The position numbers and the translations under genes were made by a program. From contig JAHBTY010000001.1 in assembly GCA_019638355.1 (NCBI GenBank), positions 682,001 to 746,000 of the forward strand: a DNA stretch of 64,000 bases, read 5' to 3'. The stretch is from Cyclobacteriaceae bacterium (GTDB lineage Bacteria > Bacteroidota > Bacteroidia > Cytophagales > Cyclobacteriaceae). Below, one piece after another: positions 26,641 to 35,446 of this stretch; the stretch's first letter is position 1; each line of letters starts with the position of its first letter. Below the pieces are notes generated by a model that saw nothing but the letters and a program-made list of their open reading frames with translations, was not told the origin of the DNA and searched no databases.

Positions 26641-27050
26641 TGGAAAAGCTTTTTTTAGATACAAACCTGCTACTCGATTTTGTATTGGATAGAAAACCCT
26701 TTTCCGATCAGGCCGAAAGGATAATACAATTACGATTTACCCATAAGAAGAGACTGTTTACTTCAGCGTTATCAATCGCCAATGTGGCCTATGTAGTAAG
26801 AAAGGCTGGCCAGAATCCGTTTCAGGTTATTGCCGAAATGATGGATTGGGTTGAAATAGTAAACCTTACAAAAGCAGAGTTTAGCCAAACCATAAAATCA
26901 ACATTTAAAGATTTTGAAGATGCGCTTCAGTTTTACACAGCGCTTGAGGTTGGCGCAGATGTGATTATTACAAGGGATTTAAAAGATTTTTCATCCTCGT
27001 CAATTCCAGTTAATTCGCCCACTCAATATCTAAGAACTATTAAGGAATGA
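26640..27050 (+). CDS. PIN-domain toxin (VapC-like ribonuclease)
   Basis: A 136-residue PIN-domain protein. The first acidic site is LFLDTNLLLDFVLDRKPF at the N-terminus; the late acidic cluster is FEDALQFYTALEVGADVIITRDLKDF. PIN toxins cleave RNA, often tRNA or rRNA, with Mg2+. The middle segment TSALSIANVAYVVRK lacks the Glu found at this position in many VapC proteins but is usual for this subfamily. Its stop overlaps the nadD start by 4 bases, which couples an essential biosynthetic gene to toxin translation. Confidence 0.85.
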   Translation: MEKLFLDTNLLLDFVLDRKPFSDQAERIIQLRFTHKKRLFTSALSIANVAYVVRKAGQNPFQVIAEMMDWVEIVNLTKAEFSQTIKSTFKDFEDALQFYTALEVGADVIITRDLKDFSSSSIPVNSPTQYLRTIKE

Positions 27051-27619
27051 AAATAGGCCTCTTCTTTGGCTCTTTCAATCCCATCCACATGGGCCATTTG
27101 ATTATCGCCAACATCATGGCCGAAAATACCGACCTGAATAAAGTTTGGTTTGTAGTATCGCCACAAAACCCACTAAAACCCAGCAAGGGATTATTGCATG
27201 AATTCGATCGGTATGATATGGTGAAGGCAGCCATTGCCGATAACTATAAACTGGAAGTGAGCGATGCAGAGTTTCATTTGCCCAAACCAAGTTACACCAT
27301 TCATACCCTCGCTTACCTGAAAGAAAAACATCCTGCCAAAGAGTTTAAGGTAATTGTAGGTGGCGATAATCTGGAAAACTTTTCGAAATGGAAAAATCAT
27401 GAAGAAATCCTAAACCAGTTTGGGTTGTATGTGTACCGAAGACCCGGTGTAACAAAGACTACATTGGAACGTCATGCAAACGTACAAATGATAGACGCCC
27501 CCTTATTGGATATTTCGGCTACCTATATTCGCAACTGCATCAAATACAATAAGTCCATTCGCTACCTCGTTCCTGAACCGGTAGAACAACTCATCCACCT
27601 GAAAAATTTTTACCGTTAA
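27047..27619 (+). CDS. nadD: Nicotinate-nucleotide adenylyltransferase
   Basis: A 190-residue enzyme that adenylates nicotinate mononucleotide in NAD synthesis. The nucleotidyltransferase signature is GLFFGSFNPIHMGHLIIA, with the (H)xGH motif; VSPQNPLKP, VIVGGDNLENFSKWKN and the ISATYIRN motif (ISSTxIR equivalent) confirm it. The start overlaps the end of the toxin gene in an ATGA. In relatives it commonly follows gmk directly, so the toxin-antitoxin pair looks like an insertion that kept the operon intact. Confidence 0.96.
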   Translation: MKIGLFFGSFNPIHMGHLIIANIMAENTDLNKVWFVVSPQNPLKPSKGLLHEFDRYDMVKAAIADNYKLEVSDAEFHLPKPSYTIHTLAYLKEKHPAKEFKVIVGGDNLENFSKWKNHEEILNQFGLYVYRRPGVTKTTLERHANVQMIDAPLLDISATYIRNCIKYNKSIRYLVPEPVEQLIHLKNFYR

Positions 27620-27669
27620 ATTCCGACTTTAAAACAACCCTTACGTTGAATTGAGCATCTGCCTAAGTG

Positions 27670-30300
27670 ATGAGACATATTTTTATCCTCTTTTTAATTT
27701 GTACAAGTGTAACAACTTATGCGGGTGGAATCCGCGGAATAATTAGAGGTGATGACGTTGGCCCGCTGGCATTCGCTTCCATTTTTGTTAAACAAACCGG
27801 AACCGGCAGTGTTACCGACATGGAGGGTCGTTATGAAATTCAACTGAAACCGGGTCGGTACGATGTAGTATTTCAATACCTCGGTTACGAATCGGTTAGC
27901 AGGGTAGTGGAAGTGGGTGATGATTTTTTAGAGATCAACCTTACGCTCAAAACACAAGTGGTGGTATTGCAAAATGTAATTATAAAAGCCGGCAAGGAAG
28001 ATCCGGCCTATACAATTATGCGCAAGGCCATGGCTAAAGCTAAATTTCATACTCAACAAATTGATGCCTATTCCGCAACGGTTTATATTAAAGGTAAAGG
28101 CCAGCTAACCGACTACCCATGGTTGGCTAAGAAAGCATTGGAAAAAGAAGGCATTACAAAAGACAGGGTGTTTATTTCTGAATCGGTAAGTGAAATAAAA
28201 TACACCCGGCCCAACAAATTTGAAGAAAAGGTAATAGCGGTTTATACCAATGGCGATAGCAAAAATACATCTCCCAATTCTTACATCTTTGGAAGCTTCT
28301 ATCAACCTGAAATAGCTGAAACAGTTTCGCCCTTATCGCCCAAAGCATTTTCATACTATCGCTTTGAATACCTCGGCTCGTTTAAAGATCAGAATTACGA
28401 GGTTAGTAAAATAAAAGTAACACCCCGTTCGCGTGGCGATAATGTTTTTGAAGGTACAATCTATATTGTTGAAGATTGGTGGAGCATCCATAGCCTGGAA
28501 CTCGAAACAATAAAACTGGGTATTACTTTTCACATCAAGCAGGTGTATAACCCTATTGAGGAAAAAGCCTGGCTACCCGTATCGCAGCAATTTAAAGTAA
28601 ATGGTAAAGTTTTTGGTTTTGAATTTGAAGGGCAGTACCTGGCCACCATGAAGGATTATAAAGTTACACTTAACCCCGAATTGGAATTGGAACTAACGGT
28701 AATTGATGAAAAAATTTATAAAGAAGAAGCAAAAGTTATTGAACAAAAATTCAGTAAGAAAGGTCAGGAAATAAACGAACGCCTGAATGCAGGCAAAGAA
28801 GTAACCGGCAAAGAATTGAAACAATTAATTAGAGAATACGAGAAGCAAGAAGTTAAAGAACAAAAAGAACCCGATGTGCTTTCAGAATCCAAGTACTCAG
28901 TTGATTCATTGGCCTATAAAAAAGATTCAACATTTTGGGCTGAGATCAGGCCTACACCACTTTCAAAAGAAGAAGAACGCGGTTATTATTTAAATGATAG
29001 TTTAACCGAAGTACAACGTAAACGCGATGAAGGCGACACCTTGCGTAACAATCGCAAAAACAGCAAACCTGGTTTTCAACCGTGGGATATTCTATTGGGC
29101 GATACCTACAAGCTTGGCAAAATGAGCAACTTTCGTATTCATACACCTTACGGTGGATTTAATACAGTGGAAGGATTTAACCTGATTTATAGAATGAGTT
29201 ACTATAAGCGTTGGGTTAAGCGCGACTCTACCAACAAAGAAGCGCGTCCGCAGACATCCCGTTTGGAAATAAGCCCGATACTCCGCTATTCTTTTGAACG
29301 CGATTTACTTACAGGCAAACTGCGTACAGATTTACGATTTAAGAATAACCGCATAACATTGGAAGGCGGCCGGTATGTGGAGCAGTACAATTCTAATGAA
29401 CCCATTCATCATTTGGTAAACTCATTCATATCATTGCTATATGGCGATAACTGGATGAAGATTTACGAACGTAATTTCGCGCAGTTAAATTATATGCATC
29501 GCATCAACGATAAATATGTGTTGCGTAGTGAATGGTCTTGGGCCAGACGATCAGAATTGTTTAACCAAACGGATTATACATGGTTCAAAACTAATCGGGG
29601 TGATTATACGCCCAATGCACCCACTAACCTGGAGGCTTCTGATACAAGCTTTGAACCCAACCGGGCATTCATAGGCTCAGCCAGCCTGGAGGCTCGGCCG
29701 TGGCAAAAGTATCGTATCCGCAATGGTGTAAAGTCGCGGGTAAGCGGAAGTTCACCCGTTCTAACATTAAATTATCGGAAAGCAATTTCAGGTGTAGCAC
29801 AAAGTAGCGTAAAGTTCGATCAGTTTGAAGTAGGGTTTAAACACACCTTAAAAATTGGCATACGGGGTACGTTAGATGTAAATCTGCAAGCCGGAAAATT
29901 CTTTAATGCCGAAAATCTATCCTTTATGGATTACAAACATTTTCAAGGCAATCGTACCTGGTTTGTAACGGCCGATCCAGTGGGAACCTATCGGTTGATG
30001 GATTATTATGCCAACAGTACATCGCGCGAATATTTTTCGGCCAACACGCATTATCACTTCCGCAAATTTTTAGTTACCCGTATTCCGAAAGTGCGGCTGG
30101 TGGGTATAAGTGAAAATGTTTTTGTGAATTACCTGGCAACACCAACGTCTCGTAATTACACCGAAGTAGGGTATGGCATCGATGGTATCTTGCGCATCTT
30201 CCGGTTAGAAGCAGCCGTAGCTTTCCAGGATGGGCAATACCTGAATTATGGTTTCCGGGTGGGTATTGCTTCCAGCATCGTCATAAACTTTAACGATTAA
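27670..30300 (+). CDS. DUF5686 outer-membrane protein with carboxypeptidase-like domain
   Basis: An exported protein of about 876 aa. After a signal peptide ending near TTYA, residues 20-105 are a CarboxypepD_reg-like domain (GIIRGDDVGPLAFASIFVK, GSVTDMEGRYEIQL, FQYLGYESVSR), followed by the DUF5686 region (AYTIMRKAMAKAKFHTQQI, IYIVEDWWSIHSLEL) and a long C-terminal part rich in alternating aromatic residues that looks like an outer-membrane beta-barrel. The frame starts GTG-ATG; I use the ATG at 27670. The family is widespread in Bacteroidota; function is unknown. Confidence 0.85.
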   Translation: MRHIFILFLICTSVTTYAGGIRGIIRGDDVGPLAFASIFVKQTGTGSVTDMEGRYEIQLKPGRYDVVFQYLGYESVSRVVEVGDDFLEINLTLKTQVVVLQNVIIKAGKEDPAYTIMRKAMAKAKFHTQQIDAYSATVYIKGKGQLTDYPWLAKKALEKEGITKDRVFISESVSEIKYTRPNKFEEKVIAVYTNGDSKNTSPNSYIFGSFYQPEIAETVSPLSPKAFSYYRFEYLGSFKDQNYEVSKIKVTPRSRGDNVFEGTIYIVEDWWSIHSLELETIKLGITFHIKQVYNPIEEKAWLPVSQQFKVNGKVFGFEFEGQYLATMKDYKVTLNPELELELTVIDEKIYKEEAKVIEQKFSKKGQEINERLNAGKEVTGKELKQLIREYEKQEVKEQKEPDVLSESKYSVDSLAYKKDSTFWAEIRPTPLSKEEERGYYLNDSLTEVQRKRDEGDTLRNNRKNSKPGFQPWDILLGDTYKLGKMSNFRIHTPYGGFNTVEGFNLIYRMSYYKRWVKRDSTNKEARPQTSRLEISPILRYSFERDLLTGKLRTDLRFKNNRITLEGGRYVEQYNSNEPIHHLVNSFISLLYGDNWMKIYERNFAQLNYMHRINDKYVLRSEWSWARRSELFNQTDYTWFKTNRGDYTPNAPTNLEASDTSFEPNRAFIGSASLEARPWQKYRIRNGVKSRVSGSSPVLTLNYRKAISGVAQSSVKFDQFEVGFKHTLKIGIRGTLDVNLQAGKFFNAENLSFMDYKHFQGNRTWFVTADPVGTYRLMDYYANSTSREYFSANTHYHFRKFLVTRIPKVRLVGISENVFVNYLATPTSRNYTEVGYGIDGILRIFRLEAAVAFQDGQYLNYGFRVGIASSIVINFND

Positions 30301-30315
30301 GTTTTACTTAATTAA

Positions 30316-30341
30316 TACCTTTACTTGTTGCAAGTAAGGTA
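30316..30341 (+). promoter_or_regulatory. Imperfect palindrome containing a -7-like box before mnmH
   Basis: TACCTTTACTTG at 30316-30327 and CAAGTAAGGTA at 30331-30341 form inverted arms with a 3-base loop and one unpaired base. The left arm contains TACCTTTA (7 of 8 to TAnnTTTG). It abuts the ATG at 30342, so any transcript from it would have almost no leader. Confidence 0.35.
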
Positions 30342-31346
30342 ATGGCTATTTCCATTGACGATTTTTTTTCGCTGCGCAAAAGTTTGCCGGTAGTAGATGT
30401 TCGCTCCGAAGGTGAATATCAATCCGGTCATATTCAACAAGCCATTAATATTCCGTTACTCAATAACCACGAGCGAGTGTTGGTTGGTACCGATTATAAA
30501 CAGAAAGGTCAGCTCGAAGCCATCAAAACCGGTTTTCGGTTGGTAGGCCCGCGGTTATTGGATATTATCAATGAAGCTGAAAGAGTTTCTCCATCAAAAG
30601 AAATGTTGGTACACTGCTGGCGGGGCGGTATGCGCTCTAACAACTTCTGCCAGTTTGTGGGCATGGCCGGAGTTAAGACACACGCTCTCAAAGGCGGCTA
30701 CAAAGCGTATCGACAAAAAGCTGTTGAATCATTTTCAAAACCGATTGACTTAATTCTTTTAACAGGCTGCACCGGAAGTGGTAAAAGTGAAATTCTGCGT
30801 ACACTCAAAGCAAGGGGCGAACAAGTAATTGATCTCGAAACATTAGCCAGTCATAAGGGCTCCGTATTTGGTGGTTTGTTTATGAGCCCACAACCGACCA
30901 CGGAACAATTTCAAAATAATCTGTTTGAGGAGCTCATGCAGTTGGATTCGTGTAAACCAATTTGGGTGGAGGATGAATCAATTGCCATCGGACAAATATT
31001 TTTGCCCCGTGAGTTCTGGTTGCAAATGAATAAGAGCCCGTTGGTTCAGGTTCAGGTTAATCGGGAAGTTCGCGTTGAGCGATTGGTAGAAGAATATGGG
31101 AAAGCCGATCGGGACGAGTTTCTTTCTATCATGAACAAAATTGTGAAACGGTTGGGCGGTCAGCATTTTAAAAGAGCCAAAGAAGCGTTACTAAGTGGAA
31201 ACATGCCGGAGGTAATGCGTGTATTACTTACCTATTACGATAAGGCTTATCTTCATGGAATTGCTAAACGGAAGGAACGGGTTAGGAAAATAGTAGAGTG
31301 GGACGGAGGAAATGTTGAACAAATTGTTAATGCGTTAACCACATAG
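30342..31346 (+). CDS. mnmH: tRNA 2-selenouridine synthase
   Basis: A 334-residue enzyme (SelU/YbbB) that replaces sulfur by selenium in 2-thiouridine at the tRNA wobble position, using selenophosphate. Residues 1-130 are a rhodanese domain with the active-site loop VHCWRGGMRS (Cys92, followed by Trp as is typical for MnmH). A P-loop TGCTGSGKSE lies at about 141-150. selD, the selenophosphate supplier, is the next gene. The stop codon lies in the left arm of a hairpin. Confidence 0.95.
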   Translation: MAISIDDFFSLRKSLPVVDVRSEGEYQSGHIQQAINIPLLNNHERVLVGTDYKQKGQLEAIKTGFRLVGPRLLDIINEAERVSPSKEMLVHCWRGGMRSNNFCQFVGMAGVKTHALKGGYKAYRQKAVESFSKPIDLILLTGCTGSGKSEILRTLKARGEQVIDLETLASHKGSVFGGLFMSPQPTTEQFQNNLFEELMQLDSCKPIWVEDESIAIGQIFLPREFWLQMNKSPLVQVQVNREVRVERLVEEYGKADRDEFLSIMNKIVKRLGGQHFKRAKEALLSGNMPEVMRVLLTYYDKAYLHGIAKRKERVRKIVEWDGGNVEQIVNALTT

Positions 31347-31400
31347 GAACATAGATTACATGGTGATTGAGTTCTGAACATAGTTCTATGTGTCCTATGT
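31341..31400. repeat. Inverted repeat spanning the mnmH stop codon
   Basis: ACATAGGAACATAG (31341-31354) pairs with CTATGTGTCCTATGT (31386-31400) over 14 positions with one bulged G and a 31-base loop. The mnmH stop TAG is in the left arm. Further ACATAG/CTATGT units occur at 31378-31383 and 31429-31455, so the whole mnmH-selD spacer is built of this hexamer. It could end transcription, be a degenerate repeat element, or both. Confidence 0.5.
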
Positions 31401-31464
31401 TTCTTACTTTCGTTTATTTCCTGATAAGTAACTATGTGATCTATTTGCCTATGTTGTTAAAAAT

Positions 31465-32484
31465 ATGAATGAAATAAAGCTTACCCAATATTCTCATGGT
31501 GCCGGTTGTGGTTGCAAAATCGCGCCTGCAGTTCTCGATAAAATTTTACATTCCGATTTTAAGTCCGGAGGCTTTCCTAATTTATTGGTGGGTAACGAAT
31601 CGAAGGATGATGCAGCTGTTTATGAGTTAGATAACGGAACCTGCATCATCAGTACCACCGACTTTTTTATGCCCATTGTAGATGATGCATTTACCTTTGG
31701 AAAAATAGCTTCTGTAAACGCTATTAGCGATGTATATGCCATGGGAGGAACACCCACTATGGCCCTCGCGATTTTGGGCTGGCCAGTGGATAAACTTCCT
31801 ACGGAATTAGCACAAAAGGTTTTGAATGGCGCGCGAGAAGTATGTAAAGCAGCCAATATACCATTAGCGGGGGGCCATAGCATTGATAGCCCCGAGCCGA
31901 TATTTGGTTTGGCCGTGACGGGTACAGTACCAAAAGAAAATCTGAAACAGAATAGCACTGCCAAAGCGGGTGATTTGTTGTATCTAACCAAACCATTGGG
32001 AGTAGGTATTATCACTACCGCACAAAAACGTGGATTGGCCGAACAGACTGATGTTGATGAAGCTGTTCGCATTATGACTGAGCTAAATAGTATAGGTATT
32101 GAGTTTGGCACACTTCCCTATGTACACGCGCTTACCGATATTACCGGCTTTGGTTTATTAGGCCACCTGATTGAAGTGTGCGAAGGCAGCAGTTTAGTAG
32201 CTGAGTTAAACTATGAACAGGTTCCATTGATGCACAACCTGCAAACCTATTTAAGCAAGTTTATTTATCCCGATAATACCATGCGCAACTGGCAGAGTTA
32301 TGAAAAGAAGGTGCAAAACATCGGTAGCGAATCGTTGCTTACATTGTGCGATCCGCAAACCAGTGGCGGGTTGCTGGTTTGTATTGATCCCGATTTTCAG
32401 CAAGTATTTGAAGCAAAATTTAAGTTAAAACCGATTGGTAAATTGCTCAATAAAAATTCAGATACTGTAGTAGCGATAAAATGA
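31465..32484 (+). CDS. selD: Selenide, water dikinase
   Basis: A 339-residue selenophosphate synthetase using ATP and selenide. The N-terminal catalytic loop is HGAGCGCKI with Cys15 in the position that is Sec in some species, and the essential Lys18. The ATP-binding aspartates are in DDAAVYEL, TTDFFMPIVDD and ISDVYAMGG; GGHSIDSPEPIFGLAVTG is also conserved. No selA or selB is nearby, so here selenium probably feeds only tRNA modification by MnmH. A 4-base ATGA overlap couples it to the next gene. Confidence 0.96.
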   Translation: MNEIKLTQYSHGAGCGCKIAPAVLDKILHSDFKSGGFPNLLVGNESKDDAAVYELDNGTCIISTTDFFMPIVDDAFTFGKIASVNAISDVYAMGGTPTMALAILGWPVDKLPTELAQKVLNGAREVCKAANIPLAGGHSIDSPEPIFGLAVTGTVPKENLKQNSTAKAGDLLYLTKPLGVGIITTAQKRGLAEQTDVDEAVRIMTELNSIGIEFGTLPYVHALTDITGFGLLGHLIEVCEGSSLVAELNYEQVPLMHNLQTYLSKFIYPDNTMRNWQSYEKKVQNIGSESLLTLCDPQTSGGLLVCIDPDFQQVFEAKFKLKPIGKLLNKNSDTVVAIK

Positions 32485-32792
32485 CGATTGAAGAACTTAC
32501 ACAACAATTATGGTTAGCCAGCGAAGCAAAGAATCAATGCCGTATTTCGCTGGATGGTGAACCCTTGCCGCGCACCATTTGTCCGTATGGTGTGTGCACT
32601 ACATCGCGCAACCAGATTGTGTTAGTGTGTTGGCAAACATTCGGATTTACAAAAGCCGGTGGCAAGGAAGGATACCGAAATCTGCAATTAGAACGTATTG
32701 CCGAACTGGAAATTCTGGAGGCGCACTTTCAAAAGCGCACCGACTTCAATCCGCGTGACGGCCAGTATAAAGACTGGGTGTTTCATATTTAA
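32481..32792 (+). CDS. Small WYL-like domain protein
   Basis: A 103-residue protein with a resemblance to the ligand-binding WYL domain: RTICPYGVCTTSRNQIVLVCWQTFGFT, then GYRNLQLERIAELEIL, ending HFQKR. There is no DNA-binding helix-turn-helix. The start overlaps selD by 4 bases, so it belongs to the selenium module, and could sense a metabolite or nucleic-acid ligand there. The assignment is by pattern only and the function is unknown. Confidence 0.5.
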   Translation: MTIEELTQQLWLASEAKNQCRISLDGEPLPRTICPYGVCTTSRNQIVLVCWQTFGFTKAGGKEGYRNLQLERIAELEILEAHFQKRTDFNPRDGQYKDWVFHI

Positions 32793-32870
32793 ATACTTCT
32801 ATTAAATATTTATAGTTCAAAATTGAACGTTTTAGCTTTTCAGGTGTACAGAGCATTAAAACCTGAATCT

Positions 32871-34865
32871 ATGAAGCGTTTCATCTTTCTTTTGGCATTT
32901 ATACCTTCACTTGCCTTCGCGGTTACGCCCGAGCGCATTCTTCCCAAAACCCTGGTAATAAAACCGGTTACATGGTATGCTGCACAAAAACAAGCTTGGT
33001 CCACCGAAGTTAAATCGAGTAATGCGCAAGCGTGGTTTAATTATTATGCTGCTGCTGTGTTTGCGCAATCATCGCGTACCGATCTCGCACAAATACTTCA
33101 GGGTATGAGTACCACAATACCCAACACGTATGAGTATTGGTTGGCCAAAGGTTGGTATGATGCCTTTAATAACGAGGCGTACGAAGCATTGCAAAAAGCC
33201 TACACTCTTAACCCCGAACAACCAGATGGCTATGGACTGATGCAGCTCTATTCTGAATTTACACTTGATGAATCTAGCCGTGCCAAGTTTAGCAAAGGCT
33301 TATATTCAAAGGGGCAGGTATCATCTGCATTACTGAATTACAGTTACAATGTGTTGATGAGTCTGGAGCCGGGCGCGGTATTAATTACAGAAGGGGAAGG
33401 TACAACAACACCACTTTTTGTCTTGCAGGATGCACTGCAAGTGCGCACCGATGTAGTGGTCCTCAATCTGGAAATGTTAAATCATCCCGACTATGTTCAA
33501 CGGAAGTTTGTAGAGGTGGGCCTGAACCCGATCGAAGCAAATAATACTATCACGTCCAAAAGTGCGTGGATTTGCTCGCAATTACCAATTGCTAATCAGC
33601 ACAAGAAATTTTATTATGCGTTAACCGTTGGTCGCGATAATATACAACCACTGAAAGAGTACTTGTATGTGGTAGGCCTAGCTTCGGTGCATAGTACCAC
33701 CAGTATCGATAATGTTTCGCGAATTAAGGATAATCTTGAAAAGAAGTTTATGTTGGATTATTTACAGGTAAATTTTAATGGAGAAGTTGATAGTGATGCC
33801 GGCAGGGCATTCAGTTCAAACTATTTATTGCCCATTATTTTGTTGTACGAGGCTTATCAGCAGGAAGGACAATTGGAAAAGGCGAAGAACCTGCGAACAA
33901 TTATGGAGAAAGTAGCTGCTGATACCGGAAAAAAAGAAATGATTGCGCATTACCTGAATGCAACGGTAGTTGAAACAATTCCATACTTTCCATTTGCGAT
34001 GGACGTAAAATCGTGGGAAGATGACTTCAAACCCGTGGCAGGTCTAATCTATGCAGGTAATACAGAAGTAACTAACGCCCAATACAACCGCTTTTTGGAG
34101 TATTTACAGGTAAACAAACTAACTGACTTGCATGAACGATATAAGTTTGATTTTAGCCGGTATGAGGAACCAGCTTTGGCATTTATGACTAATTATGCGT
34201 TGCCACGAACGGAGACCAAAAAGAACCGATACTTCAACCATTATCCGGCTGTAAACATTTCGTACGAAGCTGCTCTTGCCTATTGCGAATGGCTTACGGA
34301 GCAATATAATCATGCACCGGAACGCAAGTATAAAAAAGTAAAGTTCAGATTACCTTCGGTGGATGAGTGGCAGATTGCAGCAGCAGGTATTAAAAATCCT
34401 ACTGGCTGGAAATTGAATGAACAGGAAGTGGAGGTAAGGATTACACCAAAAGGCCAGGAGTTTGATAAGAATCCGGAACTGAAAAAGGTTTTGCTTAACG
34501 ATCCTGAAATTCAATATCCATGGTTTAGATATTTTGGCTTGCGAAATTCACCCATTAACAATAAAGGGTGTTACCTCGGAAATTTTAAATCCGAACCCTG
34601 CGATTGCCCGGGCTATAAAGGCAACAAGCCGTTAAATAACGATGGCTTTGCAGCCATGTCTCCTACTAAATCTTATTTTCCTAACGATATTGGTTTGTAC
34701 GATGTAGTGGGTAATGTGGCCGAGATGATTAATGAAAAAGGAAAGGCATGCGGTGGAAGCTGGAACCATCCACCTGCTGAATCGACCATCAGGAGTGTAA
34801 ACACTTATACCAATCCGGATGCTGCTGTGGGTTTCCGGGTTTTTATGGAGATAATAGAAAAATAG
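32871..34865 (+). CDS. Exported SUMF1-like protein with N-terminal helical region
   Basis: A 664-residue protein with a signal peptide (MKRFIFLLAFIPSLAFA). Residues about 30-390 are helical, TPR-like at first, and include ITEGEGTTTPLFVLQDALQVRTDVVVLNL-type sequence (the part EGTTTPLFVLQDAL is the clearest), which resembles the C-terminal part of DUF2723 proteins. The C-terminal 270 residues are a formylglycine-generating-enzyme-like fold: NTEVTNAQYNRFLEYL, YPAVNISYEAALAYCEWL, RLPSVDEWQIAA, GLYDVVGNVAEM, AVGFRVFME. The catalytic cysteines of true FGE are absent, so it is more likely structural or binding, as in gliding proteins GldK/GldJ. Start chosen at 32871. Confidence 0.72.
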   Translation: MKRFIFLLAFIPSLAFAVTPERILPKTLVIKPVTWYAAQKQAWSTEVKSSNAQAWFNYYAAAVFAQSSRTDLAQILQGMSTTIPNTYEYWLAKGWYDAFNNEAYEALQKAYTLNPEQPDGYGLMQLYSEFTLDESSRAKFSKGLYSKGQVSSALLNYSYNVLMSLEPGAVLITEGEGTTTPLFVLQDALQVRTDVVVLNLEMLNHPDYVQRKFVEVGLNPIEANNTITSKSAWICSQLPIANQHKKFYYALTVGRDNIQPLKEYLYVVGLASVHSTTSIDNVSRIKDNLEKKFMLDYLQVNFNGEVDSDAGRAFSSNYLLPIILLYEAYQQEGQLEKAKNLRTIMEKVAADTGKKEMIAHYLNATVVETIPYFPFAMDVKSWEDDFKPVAGLIYAGNTEVTNAQYNRFLEYLQVNKLTDLHERYKFDFSRYEEPALAFMTNYALPRTETKKNRYFNHYPAVNISYEAALAYCEWLTEQYNHAPERKYKKVKFRLPSVDEWQIAAAGIKNPTGWKLNEQEVEVRITPKGQEFDKNPELKKVLLNDPEIQYPWFRYFGLRNSPINNKGCYLGNFKSEPCDCPGYKGNKPLNNDGFAAMSPTKSYFPNDIGLYDVVGNVAEMINEKGKACGGSWNHPPAESTIRSVNTYTNPDAAVGFRVFMEIIEK

Positions 34866-34870
34866 GCTGA

Positions 34871-35446
34871 ATGTTTTTTAAACCGAAACTTGCTCGTTTG
34901 CCAGACGAGGAGTTGATGCAGGAAATCCGGCAGGGACGTGAGGCTGCGTTTACTGAATTGTATGCGCGGTACAGCACATCCCTGCTGCGCTATTTTACGC
35001 GTATGCTTTGGAATAATAGAGCGCTGGCTGAAGACTTGTTGCATGATTTGTTTTTGAAAATTATTCACAATCCACAACAATTTGATACAAATAGAAAATT
35101 TTCAACCTGGGCTTATTCGGTGGCGCACAACATGTGTAAAAACGAATATCGTAAAAAACAGAATCAGCGATTAGATGGGATTGAAGTAAAGCAGTCGCGT
35201 GATTTAGATCGGGAACTGGATTTATTTTCAGTAAATAATAAGTTGGCTATGTTGCTCGAAACACTGGAAGAAGAAGACAAAACAATTTTTCTACTTCGCT
35301 ATGAAGAAGAGTTAAGCATAGGACAGATTAGCCAGATTGTATTTATGCCTGAAGGTACGGTGAAGTCGCGGTTGTTTTATCTGCGGAAGCAGTTGGCAAA
35401 TGAATTGAATGAGTTTAAAGTTGTTCTTAAAGAAAAATCGTTATGA
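34871..35446 (+). CDS. ECF-type RNA polymerase sigma factor
   Basis: A 191-residue ECF sigma factor. Region 2: FTELYARYSTSLLRYFTRMLWNNRALAEDLLHDLF and KFSTWAYSVAHNMCKNEYRKK; region 4: LEEEDKTIFLLRYEEELSIGQISQIV and GTVKSRLFYLRKQLANEL. It starts five bases after the SUMF1-like gene and overlaps the anti-sigma gene by 4 bases, so the three may form one operon in which the exported protein could act in the same response. Confidence 0.93.
   Translation: MFFKPKLARLPDEELMQEIRQGREAAFTELYARYSTSLLRYFTRMLWNNRALAEDLLHDLFLKIIHNPQQFDTNRKFSTWAYSVAHNMCKNEYRKKQNQRLDGIEVKQSRDLDRELDLFSVNNKLAMLLETLEEEDKTIFLLRYEEELSIGQISQIVFMPEGTVKSRLFYLRKQLANELNEFKVVLKEKSL

Noticed and set aside
31620-32111. Minus-strand 163-aa frame inside selD
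   Set aside because: Antisense shadow of a highly conserved gene.
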